A DNA stretch of 64,000 bases, from the NCBI GenBank assembly GCA_018660415.1, contig JABJKG010000010.1, positions 1 through 64,000 of the forward strand. Direction: 5' to 3'. Both the position numbers and the translations under genes were made by a program. Of the stretch, positions 1 through 9,896 are shown piece by piece. The DNA is from a bacterium. GTDB lineage: Bacteria > Babelota > Babeliae > Babelales > UBA12409. Numbering within the stretch: position 1 is the stretch's first letter; each line of letters opens with the position of its first letter. The notes below the pieces were generated by a model, which saw only the letters and a list, made by a program, of their open reading frames with translations, was not told the DNA's origin and made no database searches.

Positions 1-26
1 AGAGCAAAAAGTATTAATTTTTTCAT
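1..26 (-). CDS. 5' end of a small secreted-protein gene running off the window (MKKLILFA...)
   Basis: Reverse complement of 1-26 reads ATGAAAAAATTAATACTTTTTGCTCT; start region closely resembles that of the peptide gene at 157-300. Confidence 0.5.
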
Positions 27-67
27 TTCGTTTATCCTTTTATATTATATTTGTTTTGAAACATAAA

Positions 68-107
68 GGTGTTCTAATTTAAAAAAACTAGAACACCAAG
101 TTTTTTT
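68..107 (+). terminator. Rho-independent terminator-like hairpin
   Basis: GGTGTTCTA / TAGAACACC perfect 9 bp stem followed by AAGTTTTTTT. Confidence 0.6.
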
Positions 108-156
108 ATTGGCCTAGATCCAGAGACGTGGATGGAGGCTTGTTGTTGGCTGCAGT

Positions 157-300
157 TTATCGATGAAGGGAGGTTGTGTGATGCGTACCACAATTTATGA
201 TACATCTGGTTCTTCCCATTTCATTTGTATCATCAGTAGCTGCCTGTATAGAGCCAACAATACCACTCATTAAGAGAGCAAAAAATAATAGCTTTTTCAT
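157..300 (-). CDS. 47-aa putative secreted peptide, missed by the 60-aa ORF cutoff
   Basis: Translates to MKKLLFFALLMSGIVGSIQAATDDTNEMGRTRCIINCGTHHTTSLHR*; signal peptide with AxA-like site; start region similar to positions 1-50. Confidence 0.6.
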   Translation of the reverse strand: MKKLLFFALLMSGIVGSIQAATDDTNEMGRTRCIINCGTHHTTSLHR

Positions 301-437
301 TTCATTTATCCTTTATATATTAAAACCCAACCATATTAGATTTATAATAGCAAATAATCAACACCAAAATCAATGGTTGTCATGCTATTTGTAATGTGTC
401 CCCCTCTAAGGAGACACTGATGTGGTTGTGGGAGGTG

Positions 438-1094
438 TTATTGGTGGGTTGGCGAGATGGCTTGGGCGGCGGCGTTTTGAAGGAAATTAAGTTTTAGAAT
501 GGCGTCATGGGCTTTTTGTTCGAGGAGTTCATCGAAAGGGAGGACTTTGTCGAGTTTGAGGCGTTTCATGAGTTTGATAGCCTTGATATATCGCTTTAGG
601 AGGGTCAATTCGGATTTAATGTCTTTTGCGAAAATGATGAAGGCGTGGGCGATATTGAGTTCTGTCTGGGGGTCTTTATAGCGGATTGAGATTTCTCCGA
701 GGAGATCTTGGCCGATTGTGTCGATCGGCTGTGCTAGAAGGGTTTCTAGGGATAGGGAGCCCTTCCAATTGGTCCATTTTCCTTCATTATGCATGAGGCG
801 GTTGGCTCTGATGACTAAGTAGCTGATATAGGAGGCTGGTGCTACGCTTAATAGTGAAAGAAGCTTGAACTTTGATTTAATGGCGCAGGCGGTATCAAGC
901 AGTGAGAAGTTTGAAAAGAGTGACCTAGAAGCATCTTCTAATGTTTTATGATCCCCAAACACCCTGGTGACATTACGATTATTGATAACAAAATTACCAA
1001 AAGTAACTGTATCAGCAACATCTGTTATATCAGGGATGCTAAAACAGCTGTCTATGGCCAATAATCCTATTAAAAGTGTATAAAATTTAATCAT
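438..1094 (-). CDS. Secreted hypothetical protein
   Basis: Long ORF, hydrophobic N-terminus, SD-like sequence upstream. Confidence 0.75.
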   Translation of the reverse strand: MIKFYTLLIGLLAIDSCFSIPDITDVADTVTFGNFVINNRNVTRVFGDHKTLEDASRSLFSNFSLLDTACAIKSKFKLLSLLSVAPASYISYLVIRANRLMHNEGKWTNWKGSLSLETLLAQPIDTIGQDLLGEISIRYKDPQTELNIAHAFIIFAKDIKSELTLLKRYIKAIKLMKRLKLDKVLPFDELLEQKAHDAILKLNFLQNAAAQAISPTHQ

Positions 1095-1159
1095 TTTTAT
1101 TTCTCCTCATACTATAGGGGGTAACGATAATATATCTCGAGGAGAAAAATAAAGTATTT

Positions 1160-1441
1160 TTAGATGGTGTGGATTTTTTTCAAGAGAGAGTTTGCTTTTT
1201 CAGCATGGAACTCTGCTTTTCTCAGTAATCGAGCTTTCTTTTTCCCAAGCTGGTTACGATTAATAAATCGAGCATGTTGTAAGCCTTGGTTTAAAGAATC
1301 GATAAGTCCTGCAATATCATGGTTGGTTATATGATTGGCATTGCCACTTGGTATGAATGAACGACTTGTTTCTCTCCCAGATAGGCATTGAATACCGCTG
1401 GTACCCAGTAGTCCTACAAATGCTAATGACTTTCTCTTCAT
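1160..1441 (-). CDS. Small secreted hypothetical protein
   Basis: ORF with MKRKSLAFVGLLGTSGIQC signal-like N-terminus; AGGAGG upstream. Confidence 0.65.
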   Translation of the reverse strand: MKRKSLAFVGLLGTSGIQCLSGRETSRSFIPSGNANHITNHDIAGLIDSLNQGLQHARFINRNQLGKKKARLLRKAEFHAEKANSLLKKIHTI

Positions 1442-1528
1442 TGATCCTCCTTTTTAGGTTTTTTACTGTTTATTATAATAGTAAAAACATTAAAAGAATT
1501 TCAACGATTTAGACCGGATAGAGAAATA

Positions 1529-1975
1529 CTATAGATTTTTAAGTAATGCTTGTTCTTGCTTGTTCATGATTTCATACTCATCATCTTTTTCATGGTCATG
1601 ACCTAAGAGATGACAAACTCCATGCACTAACAAGACATTCAGACGTTTTTCTAGTGTTGTGTCCAAGTCAGGAAGTTGACTGACAACAAACTCAGGTGAA
1701 ATAATCAAGTCGCCAAGATTTTTATCTTCTTCTGATTGAACGACAACGCGTTCTCCTGCAATTAAATCAGGATGATAGGAGAACGACAGGATGTCAGTAG
1801 CTTTATCCTTGTGGCGATACGTCTTGTTGTAATCACGAATAGTTTTATTATTGGTGAGCCAGATTCCAAGATCAAAGTCCGAGTAATCAAGTTGATCCAA
1901 TATTTTTTGTGCAATGTCTTTGACCGCATTAGTATCAATTGCATGCTTACGCTGGGTATTTTTAATCATTATCAT
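1529..1975 (-). CDS. ybeY: Endoribonuclease YbeY / rRNA maturation factor
   Basis: HGVCHLLGHDHEKDDE metal-binding motif (HxxxHxxGxDH); likely start overlaps the valS stop codon. Confidence 0.92.
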   Translation of the reverse strand: MIMIKNTQRKHAIDTNAVKDIAQKILDQLDYSDFDLGIWLTNNKTIRDYNKTYRHKDKATDILSFSYHPDLIAGERVVVQSEEDKNLGDLIISPEFVVSQLPDLDTTLEKRLNVLLVHGVCHLLGHDHEKDDEYEIMNKQEQALLKNL

Positions 1976-4476
1976 AGAGCCACCGTTGCTATCCAAGTGT
2001 CGTTGTCTGAAACCAGAGAGGTTTCGCCTTTTTTATCGACAAAAGAAATCTCTTTAGCTTTGGTTACACCTTTAATTAGTTGTAATTCGTTGGCCAATAC
2101 GGATTCCAAGTTATCATCACTGGTAATAATAAGCTTTTGTAGCTCAGTGCGTAATGATAATTGATTTTCACTCTTGAGCTTTCTGACCAGGCTGACAATC
2201 TCTAACGTGTGTTTCATTATGTTTACACTGTTGTCATTGATGAGTGGGACCTGAATGTTCTGGTAAACAGTATTATGTAGAGATGGGATACCAATAGCCT
2301 TCATATAAAGTTCGCGATACAATGCATCAGTTACAAATGGAATGAATGGTGCATACATTTGCAAGATGCGTAAGCCAACCGTGTACAATGTCCATTGTGT
2401 AGCTTCAACAAGCTTCTTATCATAGTTATCAGGATTGAATAGTTGATCCTTCACCATTTCTAAGTAGTTATCGCAATAATCATGCCAGAATAGATGTTCG
2501 ATTTGTTGGAGTGCTGCACTATATTCATATTCGGCAAAGCTTTTATTATAACGGTCAAAGCATTGGGAAATATTGTGTAACATCCATTCATTAACGGTTC
2601 CGAGTGTTTCGGGCTTAGTATCAAAGTTTTTATCAGCTGTATGCTGATTAACAAAGGCAAACGCGTTCCACAGCTTTGTTACAAGTTTGTTTCCAATCTT
2701 GAGTTGGCTTTCTGAGAATGCGACATCGGTTCCCAAGGTTCCACAGGCAGTCCAATATCGAATAGCATCAGCAGGCCATTGAACCAGAAGGTTTTCCGGC
2801 GTCATTGATGAATTATTTTTAGACTTAGATAGTTTTTCTTTATTATTACTGAGTACATGCCCTGAGATAACAATGTCTTTCCATGGGATGGTATCCAAGT
2901 GCATCCACGATTTGACGATCGTGTAGAATGCCCAGGTGCGGATAATATCATGTGCTTGTGGACGCATTCCCATTGGGATGAATTCTTGGAGCGCCTCCTT
3001 ATCAAATGCTGACTTGGCTTCAGGGTTGAACAAGGAGTATGTAATTTGTGGTGTAAGCGATGAAGTGTTCCAGGTATCCATTACATCAGTATCTGCCTTG
3101 AGATTACTACTCTTACATTCATGGCAATTAGGGGCTTGTTTTTCTTGTGGGTCTACTGGAAGCTCATCAATTTCCGGGAGTACAATCGCAGAGCAGTCGA
3201 TACAGTGCCAGACAGGGAAGGGGATTCCATAAAAACGTTGTCGCGATAAGCACCAATCCCAACTGATGTTTTCGATCCAGTTGATCAGGCGTGATTTCAT
3301 GTAGCTTGGATGCCAGTTAATTTTATCAGCTTCCGCTAAAAACTCTTTTTTATATTCTAAAATATTTAAGAACCATTGTGATAACATTGCATATTCAATG
3401 TTTTTCTTACAGCGTTCATGGGTATTGACTGGATGGCTGATCGGTTTGGCTTCAAGGACACAACTGTTTTCTTCAAGCTTTTCAATTACCGCTTTACGAG
3501 CTTCGGGTGCCTTAAGTCCAGCTAAGAATCCTGTGCTTTCAACCCATTTGCCATCAAGACCGATAGAAGGTTTGTGGTCTAATTTATATTTTTTATACCA
3601 TTCAACATCGTTTTTATCTCCAAAGGTGCAGCACATAACCAGCCCGGTACCTTTCTCAGGTTGCACGGTTTCATCAGCAATGATATCTACACTGTTTTCA
3701 AACAATGGCACGATAGCCTTTTTGTCCTTTAATGATTGATATCGCTTATCATCAGGGTGATACAAGACAGCAACACATGAAGAAAGAAGTTCTGGTCGTG
3801 TCGTTGCGATCTTGAGTTCTTGATTATCATCAGACTTGAAAAGGAGCGTATAGAAGGTAGAGTCTTGTTCGACATCATCCAGTTCAGCTTGTGCTACTGA
3901 GGTTCGGCAGGCTGTACAATAGAGTGCCGGCTCGTACTGTCGATATATATATCCCTTTTTCAATAAACGGATAAATGATTCTTGAGATATTTTTCGGACT
4001 TCTGGAGAGATGGTAGCATAGGTTAGTTCCCAGTCTGCAGACAGGCCAATCGCTTGCCAAAGTTGTTGGAACTGATGCTCAACATCTTGAGTTTCTTTTA
4101 AGCAAAGATCAATAAAGGCCGTTCGTCCTAGCTTGTGGGCGCTTACCTTACATTTTTTTTCTACATATTTTTCTGTAGGAAGACCATTATCATCGAATCC
4201 GAATGGATAAAATACATTTTTATTACTGAGCCTTTGGTAGCGAGCTATAAAATCGGTATGAGTGTATGAAAAAATATGTCCAATATGTAGCGTTCCCGAT
4301 ACTGTCGGTGGTGGGGTATCAATATTATATATAGGACGTTCTTGCGCAATATCAGCAGAAAGCCCAAAATAGTTCTTATGTTCTCTGTTTTCGCGTGAGA
4401 ATTGATATATTTTATCATTAAGCCACAGCTGCTCGAGGGCTACTTGCTGCTCTTTAAAATTATATTTTTTTTCCAT
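1972..4476 (-). CDS. valS: Valyl-tRNA synthetase, archaeal/Rickettsia-like type
   Basis: PPPTVSGTLHIGH, GFDDNGLPTE and KLSKSKNN motifs; lacks the C-terminal coiled-coil of typical bacterial ValRS. Confidence 0.93.
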   Translation of the reverse strand: MEKKYNFKEQQVALEQLWLNDKIYQFSRENREHKNYFGLSADIAQERPIYNIDTPPPTVSGTLHIGHIFSYTHTDFIARYQRLSNKNVFYPFGFDDNGLPTEKYVEKKCKVSAHKLGRTAFIDLCLKETQDVEHQFQQLWQAIGLSADWELTYATISPEVRKISQESFIRLLKKGYIYRQYEPALYCTACRTSVAQAELDDVEQDSTFYTLLFKSDDNQELKIATTRPELLSSCVAVLYHPDDKRYQSLKDKKAIVPLFENSVDIIADETVQPEKGTGLVMCCTFGDKNDVEWYKKYKLDHKPSIGLDGKWVESTGFLAGLKAPEARKAVIEKLEENSCVLEAKPISHPVNTHERCKKNIEYAMLSQWFLNILEYKKEFLAEADKINWHPSYMKSRLINWIENISWDWCLSRQRFYGIPFPVWHCIDCSAIVLPEIDELPVDPQEKQAPNCHECKSSNLKADTDVMDTWNTSSLTPQITYSLFNPEAKSAFDKEALQEFIPMGMRPQAHDIIRTWAFYTIVKSWMHLDTIPWKDIVISGHVLSNNKEKLSKSKNNSSMTPENLLVQWPADAIRYWTACGTLGTDVAFSESQLKIGNKLVTKLWNAFAFVNQHTADKNFDTKPETLGTVNEWMLHNISQCFDRYNKSFAEYEYSAALQQIEHLFWHDYCDNYLEMVKDQLFNPDNYDKKLVEATQWTLYTVGLRILQMYAPFIPFVTDALYRELYMKAIGIPSLHNTVYQNIQVPLINDNSVNIMKHTLEIVSLVRKLKSENQLSLRTELQKLIITSDDNLESVLANELQLIKGVTKAKEISFVDKKGETSLVSDNDTWIATVAL

Positions 4477-4557
4477 ACAGGTTTATCCGAAGCCTTTTTT
4501 GCTTATAAATTCTTTCCTTTAAGTCTACTTTGAAAGGACAAATCGGTCAAAATAGGC

Positions 4558-6906
4558 TTACTTTCCTTCAAACTGCTTTATCATATGCATGGCTTGTCCG
4601 ATATAGTCGCCAGAGGTAGTATTTTGCATAAAATCACGCAAGATTTTAATAGCTAATGGATTATTTCCTAGTAGGTGGTGCGCATGTGCCTTTTGAATCG
4701 GCGTATCCGGGTACTGTGATGAATGCTGTTCCAACAGTTTAACAAGTTCTAATGCCTGGGTTGGTTGGCTATTTTCTAGAAAGGCTTCACATAAATTGTG
4801 TGCAACATTGGTATTGTCTGGAGCAGCATTATAGGCCATGGAGTAATATCGCACTGCTTCAGGGAAGTTTTTATTATGGAAGTAGGCATTCCCTAGCTGG
4901 AATAGAACTGAGGCGTGAGGCTCTACTTCTAAGAGTTTACTAAATGCCAGGATGGCATCCTCATACTTATGAAGCTTGATACTTAAATCACCATAAAGCG
5001 CATACCCTTGAGAAACATTATCAAAGTCGGCCTGAGTACAGCATTGTTTGAAACATTGCCACGCTTCTTCAGGCTCATCGAGCGCTAAGTGTGCCCGTCC
5101 TTTGTTAAAGTAGGCTTTCCCATAATACGGGTACAACTCAATAGCCTGAGCTGCTGCTTTGGTAGCTAAGTAATACTCATTTTTCATGATCAGGAAGGTT
5201 GCGAGGTTATTGTATACTTTAGGTTGATACGGATTAATTTGGATTCCTTGCTTCAATGCCCAGATAGCTTGGTCGATTCTTCCTAAAGCTCCGTATGCAT
5301 AGGAGAGATTATTGTATGGATCAAAGTAACCTTGTTCCATGCGGATTGCTCGCTTGAAGTATGGAATAGCTTCACGGAACTTGTCTTTAGATAATAATTG
5401 GCAACCAAAGTTATTATGAGATCGCGCTTTACCTGGAGCTTGTAAGACAATATCTTCCCAGAAATTATAACTGGATTCCCAAACCTTATTACGGTTGATC
5501 GTAAGGAACATTAATAACGCGGTTAGCAACACAAGAAGGATTGTTCGCGCTGATGTTGTTTTAAGGAAGATAAAGCTGCGTGCTTGTGCTTGATACAAGT
5601 AAAGGAGTCCACTGACCAATACGAATATCCAGCCAACACATGCCAGGTAGGTTTTATAGTCGACAATGAGTTCCCAGCCTGGAATTATAGATGAGCGTGG
5701 GCTGATACAAATAAAGAACCAGATCAAGCCAAACGAGATTAAGCTTTTTTTGTTTCCGCGGATTAAGTATCCAATAAGGGCGACGATGGTAAGGACTCCT
5801 AAAAACGGTATGAGAAAACCAAGAGAGTCGATTGATGGTTCAAGCTTCCAGTCATATTCCATACAAATATTGAATGGCCATATAAAGATAGCCAGGTAGT
5901 GGAGTATTACCTTGAATTGTGACATGAAGTACGTCATGGGAAGAATTTTTTGTCCTACTTCTTGAGTGAGGCAGTTGCCGGGGATATTTTCACTTTCAAG
6001 TTGCATGAAAAGAGCTTGTGAAAGATATTTTTTTCCTAAGAACCAAACATACATCCCCCATACCAACGTAAACATGGCAGCATGAATCCACCAGCGTTTT
6101 TTAAGAGACTCCCATGATCCTTGTGCAACCAAGAACCAATCGGTAAGTAGGACTAATAGGGGAGTAATTATAGCAATTTCTTTGGTGCCGCAAGAAAGAA
6201 ATGCGCATATGTACATAAGAAAGAATAGAACATATGAGATTATATTTTCTTTTGCTTGATTAAAAAGGAGAAAACATAAGAGTGTGGCCATGACAAATAG
6301 GCCAGCAAGACCTTCCATTTGTCCTTGCACAATGTACGATACGGTTTGCGTTTGTGCTGGATGAAGAAGAAAAACGCCAGAGACTAAGAGCGCTAACGTG
6401 CGTGCGTTCTCACTGAAAAAAGAGTTTTCTTTAAGATTTTTCAAGCCTATAAAAAAGAAGTAATAAATAATGAGGCCGGTAATGATATGGAATGAAACAT
6501 TGGCGCAACGGTAGAAGAACGGTTCGAACTTGCCGAAGTGATAACTCCAGACACTAATCCATTTACTTATCCACCGCGAGTTTGATAGAAAAATATCATT
6601 AAGAGTAAGGAATCGAATCTCATATGCTTTAAGAATATTGGGTTCATCATCAAACTGAAATGCATAATGTAAGGATGGTATATAGGTAAGGATTGTAAGT
6701 CCTACAAGTATGATTGGTGTTGCAATGTACCAAAACAATGAATTCAACCTTTTTTGCTGCAGCATTAGACTCCTTAATGGGTAGACGACTTTTTTTAAAG
6801 TGTACCTTTTTGAGGTTGTTTGTCGAGGTAGTAGTGGTTTGACCCATGTTGGTAATTCTTTTAGACTAGGTATGATAAATGGTGGTTTTTCTTTAACTTT
6901 AAACAT
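4558..6906 (-). CDS. Polytopic membrane protein with C-terminal TPR repeats (TMTC/PMT-like architecture)
   Basis: Many TM segments, 'FQFDDEPNI' acidic loop motif after TM1, at least 6 TPR-like units. Confidence 0.75.
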   Translation of the reverse strand: MFKVKEKPPFIIPSLKELPTWVKPLLPRQTTSKRYTLKKVVYPLRSLMLQQKRLNSLFWYIATPIILVGLTILTYIPSLHYAFQFDDEPNILKAYEIRFLTLNDIFLSNSRWISKWISVWSYHFGKFEPFFYRCANVSFHIITGLIIYYFFFIGLKNLKENSFFSENARTLALLVSGVFLLHPAQTQTVSYIVQGQMEGLAGLFVMATLLCFLLFNQAKENIISYVLFFLMYICAFLSCGTKEIAIITPLLVLLTDWFLVAQGSWESLKKRWWIHAAMFTLVWGMYVWFLGKKYLSQALFMQLESENIPGNCLTQEVGQKILPMTYFMSQFKVILHYLAIFIWPFNICMEYDWKLEPSIDSLGFLIPFLGVLTIVALIGYLIRGNKKSLISFGLIWFFICISPRSSIIPGWELIVDYKTYLACVGWIFVLVSGLLYLYQAQARSFIFLKTTSARTILLVLLTALLMFLTINRNKVWESSYNFWEDIVLQAPGKARSHNNFGCQLLSKDKFREAIPYFKRAIRMEQGYFDPYNNLSYAYGALGRIDQAIWALKQGIQINPYQPKVYNNLATFLIMKNEYYLATKAAAQAIELYPYYGKAYFNKGRAHLALDEPEEAWQCFKQCCTQADFDNVSQGYALYGDLSIKLHKYEDAILAFSKLLEVEPHASVLFQLGNAYFHNKNFPEAVRYYSMAYNAAPDNTNVAHNLCEAFLENSQPTQALELVKLLEQHSSQYPDTPIQKAHAHHLLGNNPLAIKILRDFMQNTTSGDYIGQAMHMIKQFEGK

Positions 6907-7604
6907 TGAAGAGTGTATACGTGACTAATTTTAGTACATTACAGATTGGAATGGGCTTAATTACAATATTAATGGCCTATTTTCCTACAGTAACTATCAG
7001 TGGCTATTTTCAAGCATGGCTGGCTGCCAAGCTTGGTGATGACACTGCTCAAAAACTTGGTTTTCAAACATTTGATCCATTAGTGCATGTGAGTTTTATC
7101 GGATTGGCATTATTGGTTTATTCGCAATTAGTTTCCGGTCTAGGTGTTGGTTGGGGAAGAAGAATTCCTTTAAATCCAAGTAACATTATCGGTTCTTTGC
7201 GTGATATTAGACTTATTTTATTGTTTTTTTCCGGAGCAATCATTCATGCGGTTATGATCCTATTGCTCATTTTACTGGGCGGTATGATCGATGCCTTTAA
7301 CGTGTTAACATTTTTTTCATCCAGCTTGATGGTTGTGTTACAGTTATACCGTGTTGTCTTACTATTTAATATCTATCTTTTTGTACTGTTTCTCATCTTA
7401 GGTGCTATTGAATTTGTTATGACGGAATTTTTACATAAGTGGCGTCTTTTTGAAAAGTATGGCTTATGGATTCAGTTTGGTGTTTTCTTTGCAGCATTCA
7501 TTGTTGTTTCATTAGTATTTCCAGTGTTATTGGAAATTGTTTTTCATTGTGTGGAATATATTGGTTATTACATGCGCGTTGGTTTAAAACTTTTATTTGG
7601 GTAA
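6906..7604 (+). CDS. Multi-pass membrane hypothetical protein
   Basis: Long hydrophobic ORF immediately upstream of tyrS; TTG or internal GTG start. Confidence 0.65.
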   Translation: MKSVYVTNFSTLQIGMGLITILMAYFPTVTISGYFQAWLAAKLGDDTAQKLGFQTFDPLVHVSFIGLALLVYSQLVSGLGVGWGRRIPLNPSNIIGSLRDIRLILLFFSGAIIHAVMILLLILLGGMIDAFNVLTFFSSSLMVVLQLYRVVLLFNIYLFVLFLILGAIEFVMTEFLHKWRLFEKYGLWIQFGVFFAAFIVVSLVFPVLLEIVFHCVEYIGYYMRVGLKLLFG

Positions 7605-7610
7605 GGTAGT

Positions 7611-8807
7611 ATGTCAGATATTAAAAAGGATCTTTCTCGGCTTGAAAATGGAACGGCACAATCGTTGCCTTCAGGCGCTTTAGAAAAAAAATTAGAATTA
7701 AAGCGGCCTCTTAAGATCAAGCTTGGCATGGATCCCACATCGCCAGACCTGCACTTGGGACATGCTGTCGTTTTAAAAAAGTTAAGAGATTTTCAGGATC
7801 TCGGTCATGAAGTTATCTTTTTAATTGGTGACTTTACTGCTAGTATCGGCGATCCTACCGGTCGCTCCAAAACTCGACCACCATTGACAACAGAACAAAT
7901 CGCCGAGAACACAAAAACATACTTTGACCAGGTTGGTAGAATTTTAGATCCAAGCAAGGTAACCGTTCGTTATAATGCAGAATGGCTTTCTAAGCTTTCA
8001 ATGTCGGACTTAATTAAGTTGTGTTCATGTATCACGGTTGCACAACTGACTGAGCGTGATGATTTTTCAAAGCGTCTTAAAGAACGACAACCGATTAGTT
8101 TTCATGAACTATTATACCCGATCTTTCAGGGTTATGATTCAGTAGCTCTAGAATCAGATGTCGAATTGGGTGGTACCGATCAAACATTTAATATGTTGGT
8201 TGGTCGAAGCTTGCAAGAGCATTATGGTCAACAGCCACAAGTTGTTATGTCACTTCCTATATTGGAAGGGTTGGACGGTGTCCAGAAGATGTCCAAGTCA
8301 TTAGGTAACGCTATCGGTCTTACCGAAAAGCCTGAGGATGCATACGGAAAAATCATGTCCGTATCGGATACACTTATGTGGCGCTACTACCTGCTCCTTT
8401 TAGGCTATTCTCAAGAGCAAATTACCAAGATGCAAGCTGAGGTTAAGTCAGGGGCCGTTCATCCTATGGACTTGAAAAAAAGAATGGCTCATGAAGTCAT
8501 TACAACATTCTGGTCAGAAGCTGATGCACAAAAAGCACAAGATACATTTGAAAAACTCTTCCAGAAGAAAGATTTGTCAGCAGGCCAAGAAGTTTCTTTG
8601 CCCACAGACACACCAAATCCGCTCTGGATTGTCGAGTTATTAAAATTACTTGGCGCGATCAAGTCTTCATCGGAAGCGCGTCGCCTGATCGATTCTGGTG
8701 CTGTTCAGATTAACGGTGAGGCTATTAAAGATTTTAAGGCTGAAATTGAATGGCAATCTGGTATGAGTATCAAGGTTGGCAAGCATAGAATTTACAAGCT
8801 GATCTAA
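7611..8807 (+). CDS. tyrS: Tyrosyl-tRNA synthetase
   Basis: [28 protein letters not shown] and C-terminal S4 domain. Confidence 0.96.
   Translation: MSDIKKDLSRLENGTAQSLPSGALEKKLELKRPLKIKLGMDPTSPDLHLGHAVVLKKLRDFQDLGHEVIFLIGDFTASIGDPTGRSKTRPPLTTEQIAENTKTYFDQVGRILDPSKVTVRYNAEWLSKLSMSDLIKLCSCITVAQLTERDDFSKRLKERQPISFHELLYPIFQGYDSVALESDVELGGTDQTFNMLVGRSLQEHYGQQPQVVMSLPILEGLDGVQKMSKSLGNAIGLTEKPEDAYGKIMSVSDTLMWRYYLLLLGYSQEQITKMQAEVKSGAVHPMDLKKRMAHEVITTFWSEADAQKAQDTFEKLFQKKDLSAGQEVSLPTDTPNPLWIVELLKLLGAIKSSSEARRLIDSGAVQINGEAIKDFKAEIEWQSGMSIKVGKHRIYKLI
8743..8805. repeat. Copy 1 (source) of the tyrS 3'-end repeat
   Basis: Near-identical to 9121-9182 (two substitutions and a 1-nt deletion by eye). Confidence 0.9.
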
Positions 8808-9102
8808 ATTCTACGTATAACTTTACTGAGCGTCTGGCTGCGACATGGAGCCAATATTGACAAAGCTGAGCTCGTTGAAAGGCACTTAGAGGGAGATTTT
8901 GTTGTAGGTAGCTTCGTAGTCTTTGTGAAACCATATGTTCGTTAGGACCAATTGGTCTGTTTTTCAACTCGTTGAACATTTGTTGTAACTGTTTTTGCTG
9001 CATTTCAGTGGCCACTCTTTTGGCCTCAGGAGTTTGTTTGTCCATAGCTTGTATTGAAGATGTTGATATTAATATGAGTATGAGGACGATGAGTTTTTTC
9101 AT
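8770..9102 (-). CDS. Small secreted protein, 'YW' family member A
   Basis: [20 protein letters not shown] signal peptide; L..YLQQ..L...QR.QL.QYW pattern shared with neighbours; 3' end antisense to tyrS. Confidence 0.65.
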   Translation of the reverse strand: MKKLIVLILILISTSSIQAMDKQTPEAKRVATEMQQKQLQQMFNELKNRPIGPNEHMVSQRLRSYLQQNLPLSAFQRAQLCQYWLHVAARRSVKLYVEFRSACKFYACQP

Positions 9103-9120
9103 ATTGATGAATCCTTACTA

Positions 9121-9182
9121 AAATTGAATGGCAACCTGGATGAGTATCAAGGTTGGCAAGCATAGAACTTACAAGCTGATCT
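9121..9182. repeat. Displaced copy of the tyrS 3' end
   Basis: aaattgaatggcaacctggatgagtatcaaggttggcaagcatagaacttacaagctgatct versus 8743-8805. Confidence 0.9.
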
Positions 9183-9184
9183 GG

Positions 9185-9529
9185 TTAACACTTTTCTATT
9201 TCTATATTAGTTTTTTCTGGTATTGTTTCAGTGTCATCGCGAAAACGTACGGCTTGTCTTGCCCTTTTAGCGATAAGTCTTTGCACTCTTAATTGTTTTT
9301 GTGAGAGAGAAACAGTTTCATGTTTGGGATGGTGATGTCCGGATTTTTTATGGCTAACAGGTTTATTATTCTGTGGCACTAGAGCCATTGTACATACTTG
9401 TGCTGCCAATCGTTCTAATTCTTTTTCTTTTAGAGTGGGAGTCAAGGGACCATTTTTATTTTCATAATCCATGGCGTGTAAATGAGTAAGTGAGGTGAGC
9501 ATAAGACTAAAAAGGATGAGTTTTTTCAC
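9185..9529 (-). CDS. Small secreted protein B (GTG start)
   Basis: VKKLILFSLMLTSLTHLHAM signal peptide. Confidence 0.6.
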   Translation of the reverse strand: MKKLILFSLMLTSLTHLHAMDYENKNGPLTPTLKEKELERLAAQVCTMALVPQNNKPVSHKKSGHHHPKHETVSLSQKQLRVQRLIAKRARQAVRFRDDTETIPEKTNIEIEKC

Positions 9530-9592
9530 AAGAGGTCTTTCTAAAATAGTTTTTAAGTAATACAATTTTTTAAAACGAAATATTAATAGAGG

Positions 9593-9841
9593 TTATTGGG
9601 TTTTAAGATTTGGCGCATGGTGGGCCTGAGCGATAAGACTTTGCCAATAAAGCTTGAGCTGGACTTGTTCTGCGTCGGTTAGCTTGGCGCCTTTATTTTT
9701 ACGCCTACGAAGATTACTTATTTCACGTTCCTGTGCATCTAAGTGCTGTCGGTGGTAGCATGCTTTCTCATAAGTGTCAGTATTAGCTTGTAGGGATGAA
9801 GTAAGCGCGAAAATAAAGAATAGAATGATGAGTCTTTTCAC
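9593..9841 (-). CDS. Small secreted protein C, 'YW' family (GTG start)
   Basis: VKRLIILFFIFALTSSLQA signal peptide; EISNLRRRKNKGAKLTDAEQVQLKLYWQSL. Confidence 0.6.
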   Translation of the reverse strand: MKRLIILFFIFALTSSLQANTDTYEKACYHRQHLDAQEREISNLRRRKNKGAKLTDAEQVQLKLYWQSLIAQAHHAPNLKTQ

Positions 9842-9896
9842 TGAGATTCTTTCTTGATCATTAAGATGAATAAATAAATATAGATGAGCTGGTTTT

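Noticed and set aside
197-394. Plus-strand 65-aa ORF
   Set aside because: Antisense to the 47-aa secreted peptide with signal sequence; no RBS
396-416. Hairpin GTGTC...GACAC as terminator
   Set aside because: Short 5-bp stem with no following T-tract; too weak to call
3398-3739. Plus-strand 113-aa ORF
   Set aside because: Antisense to valS with no recognisable features
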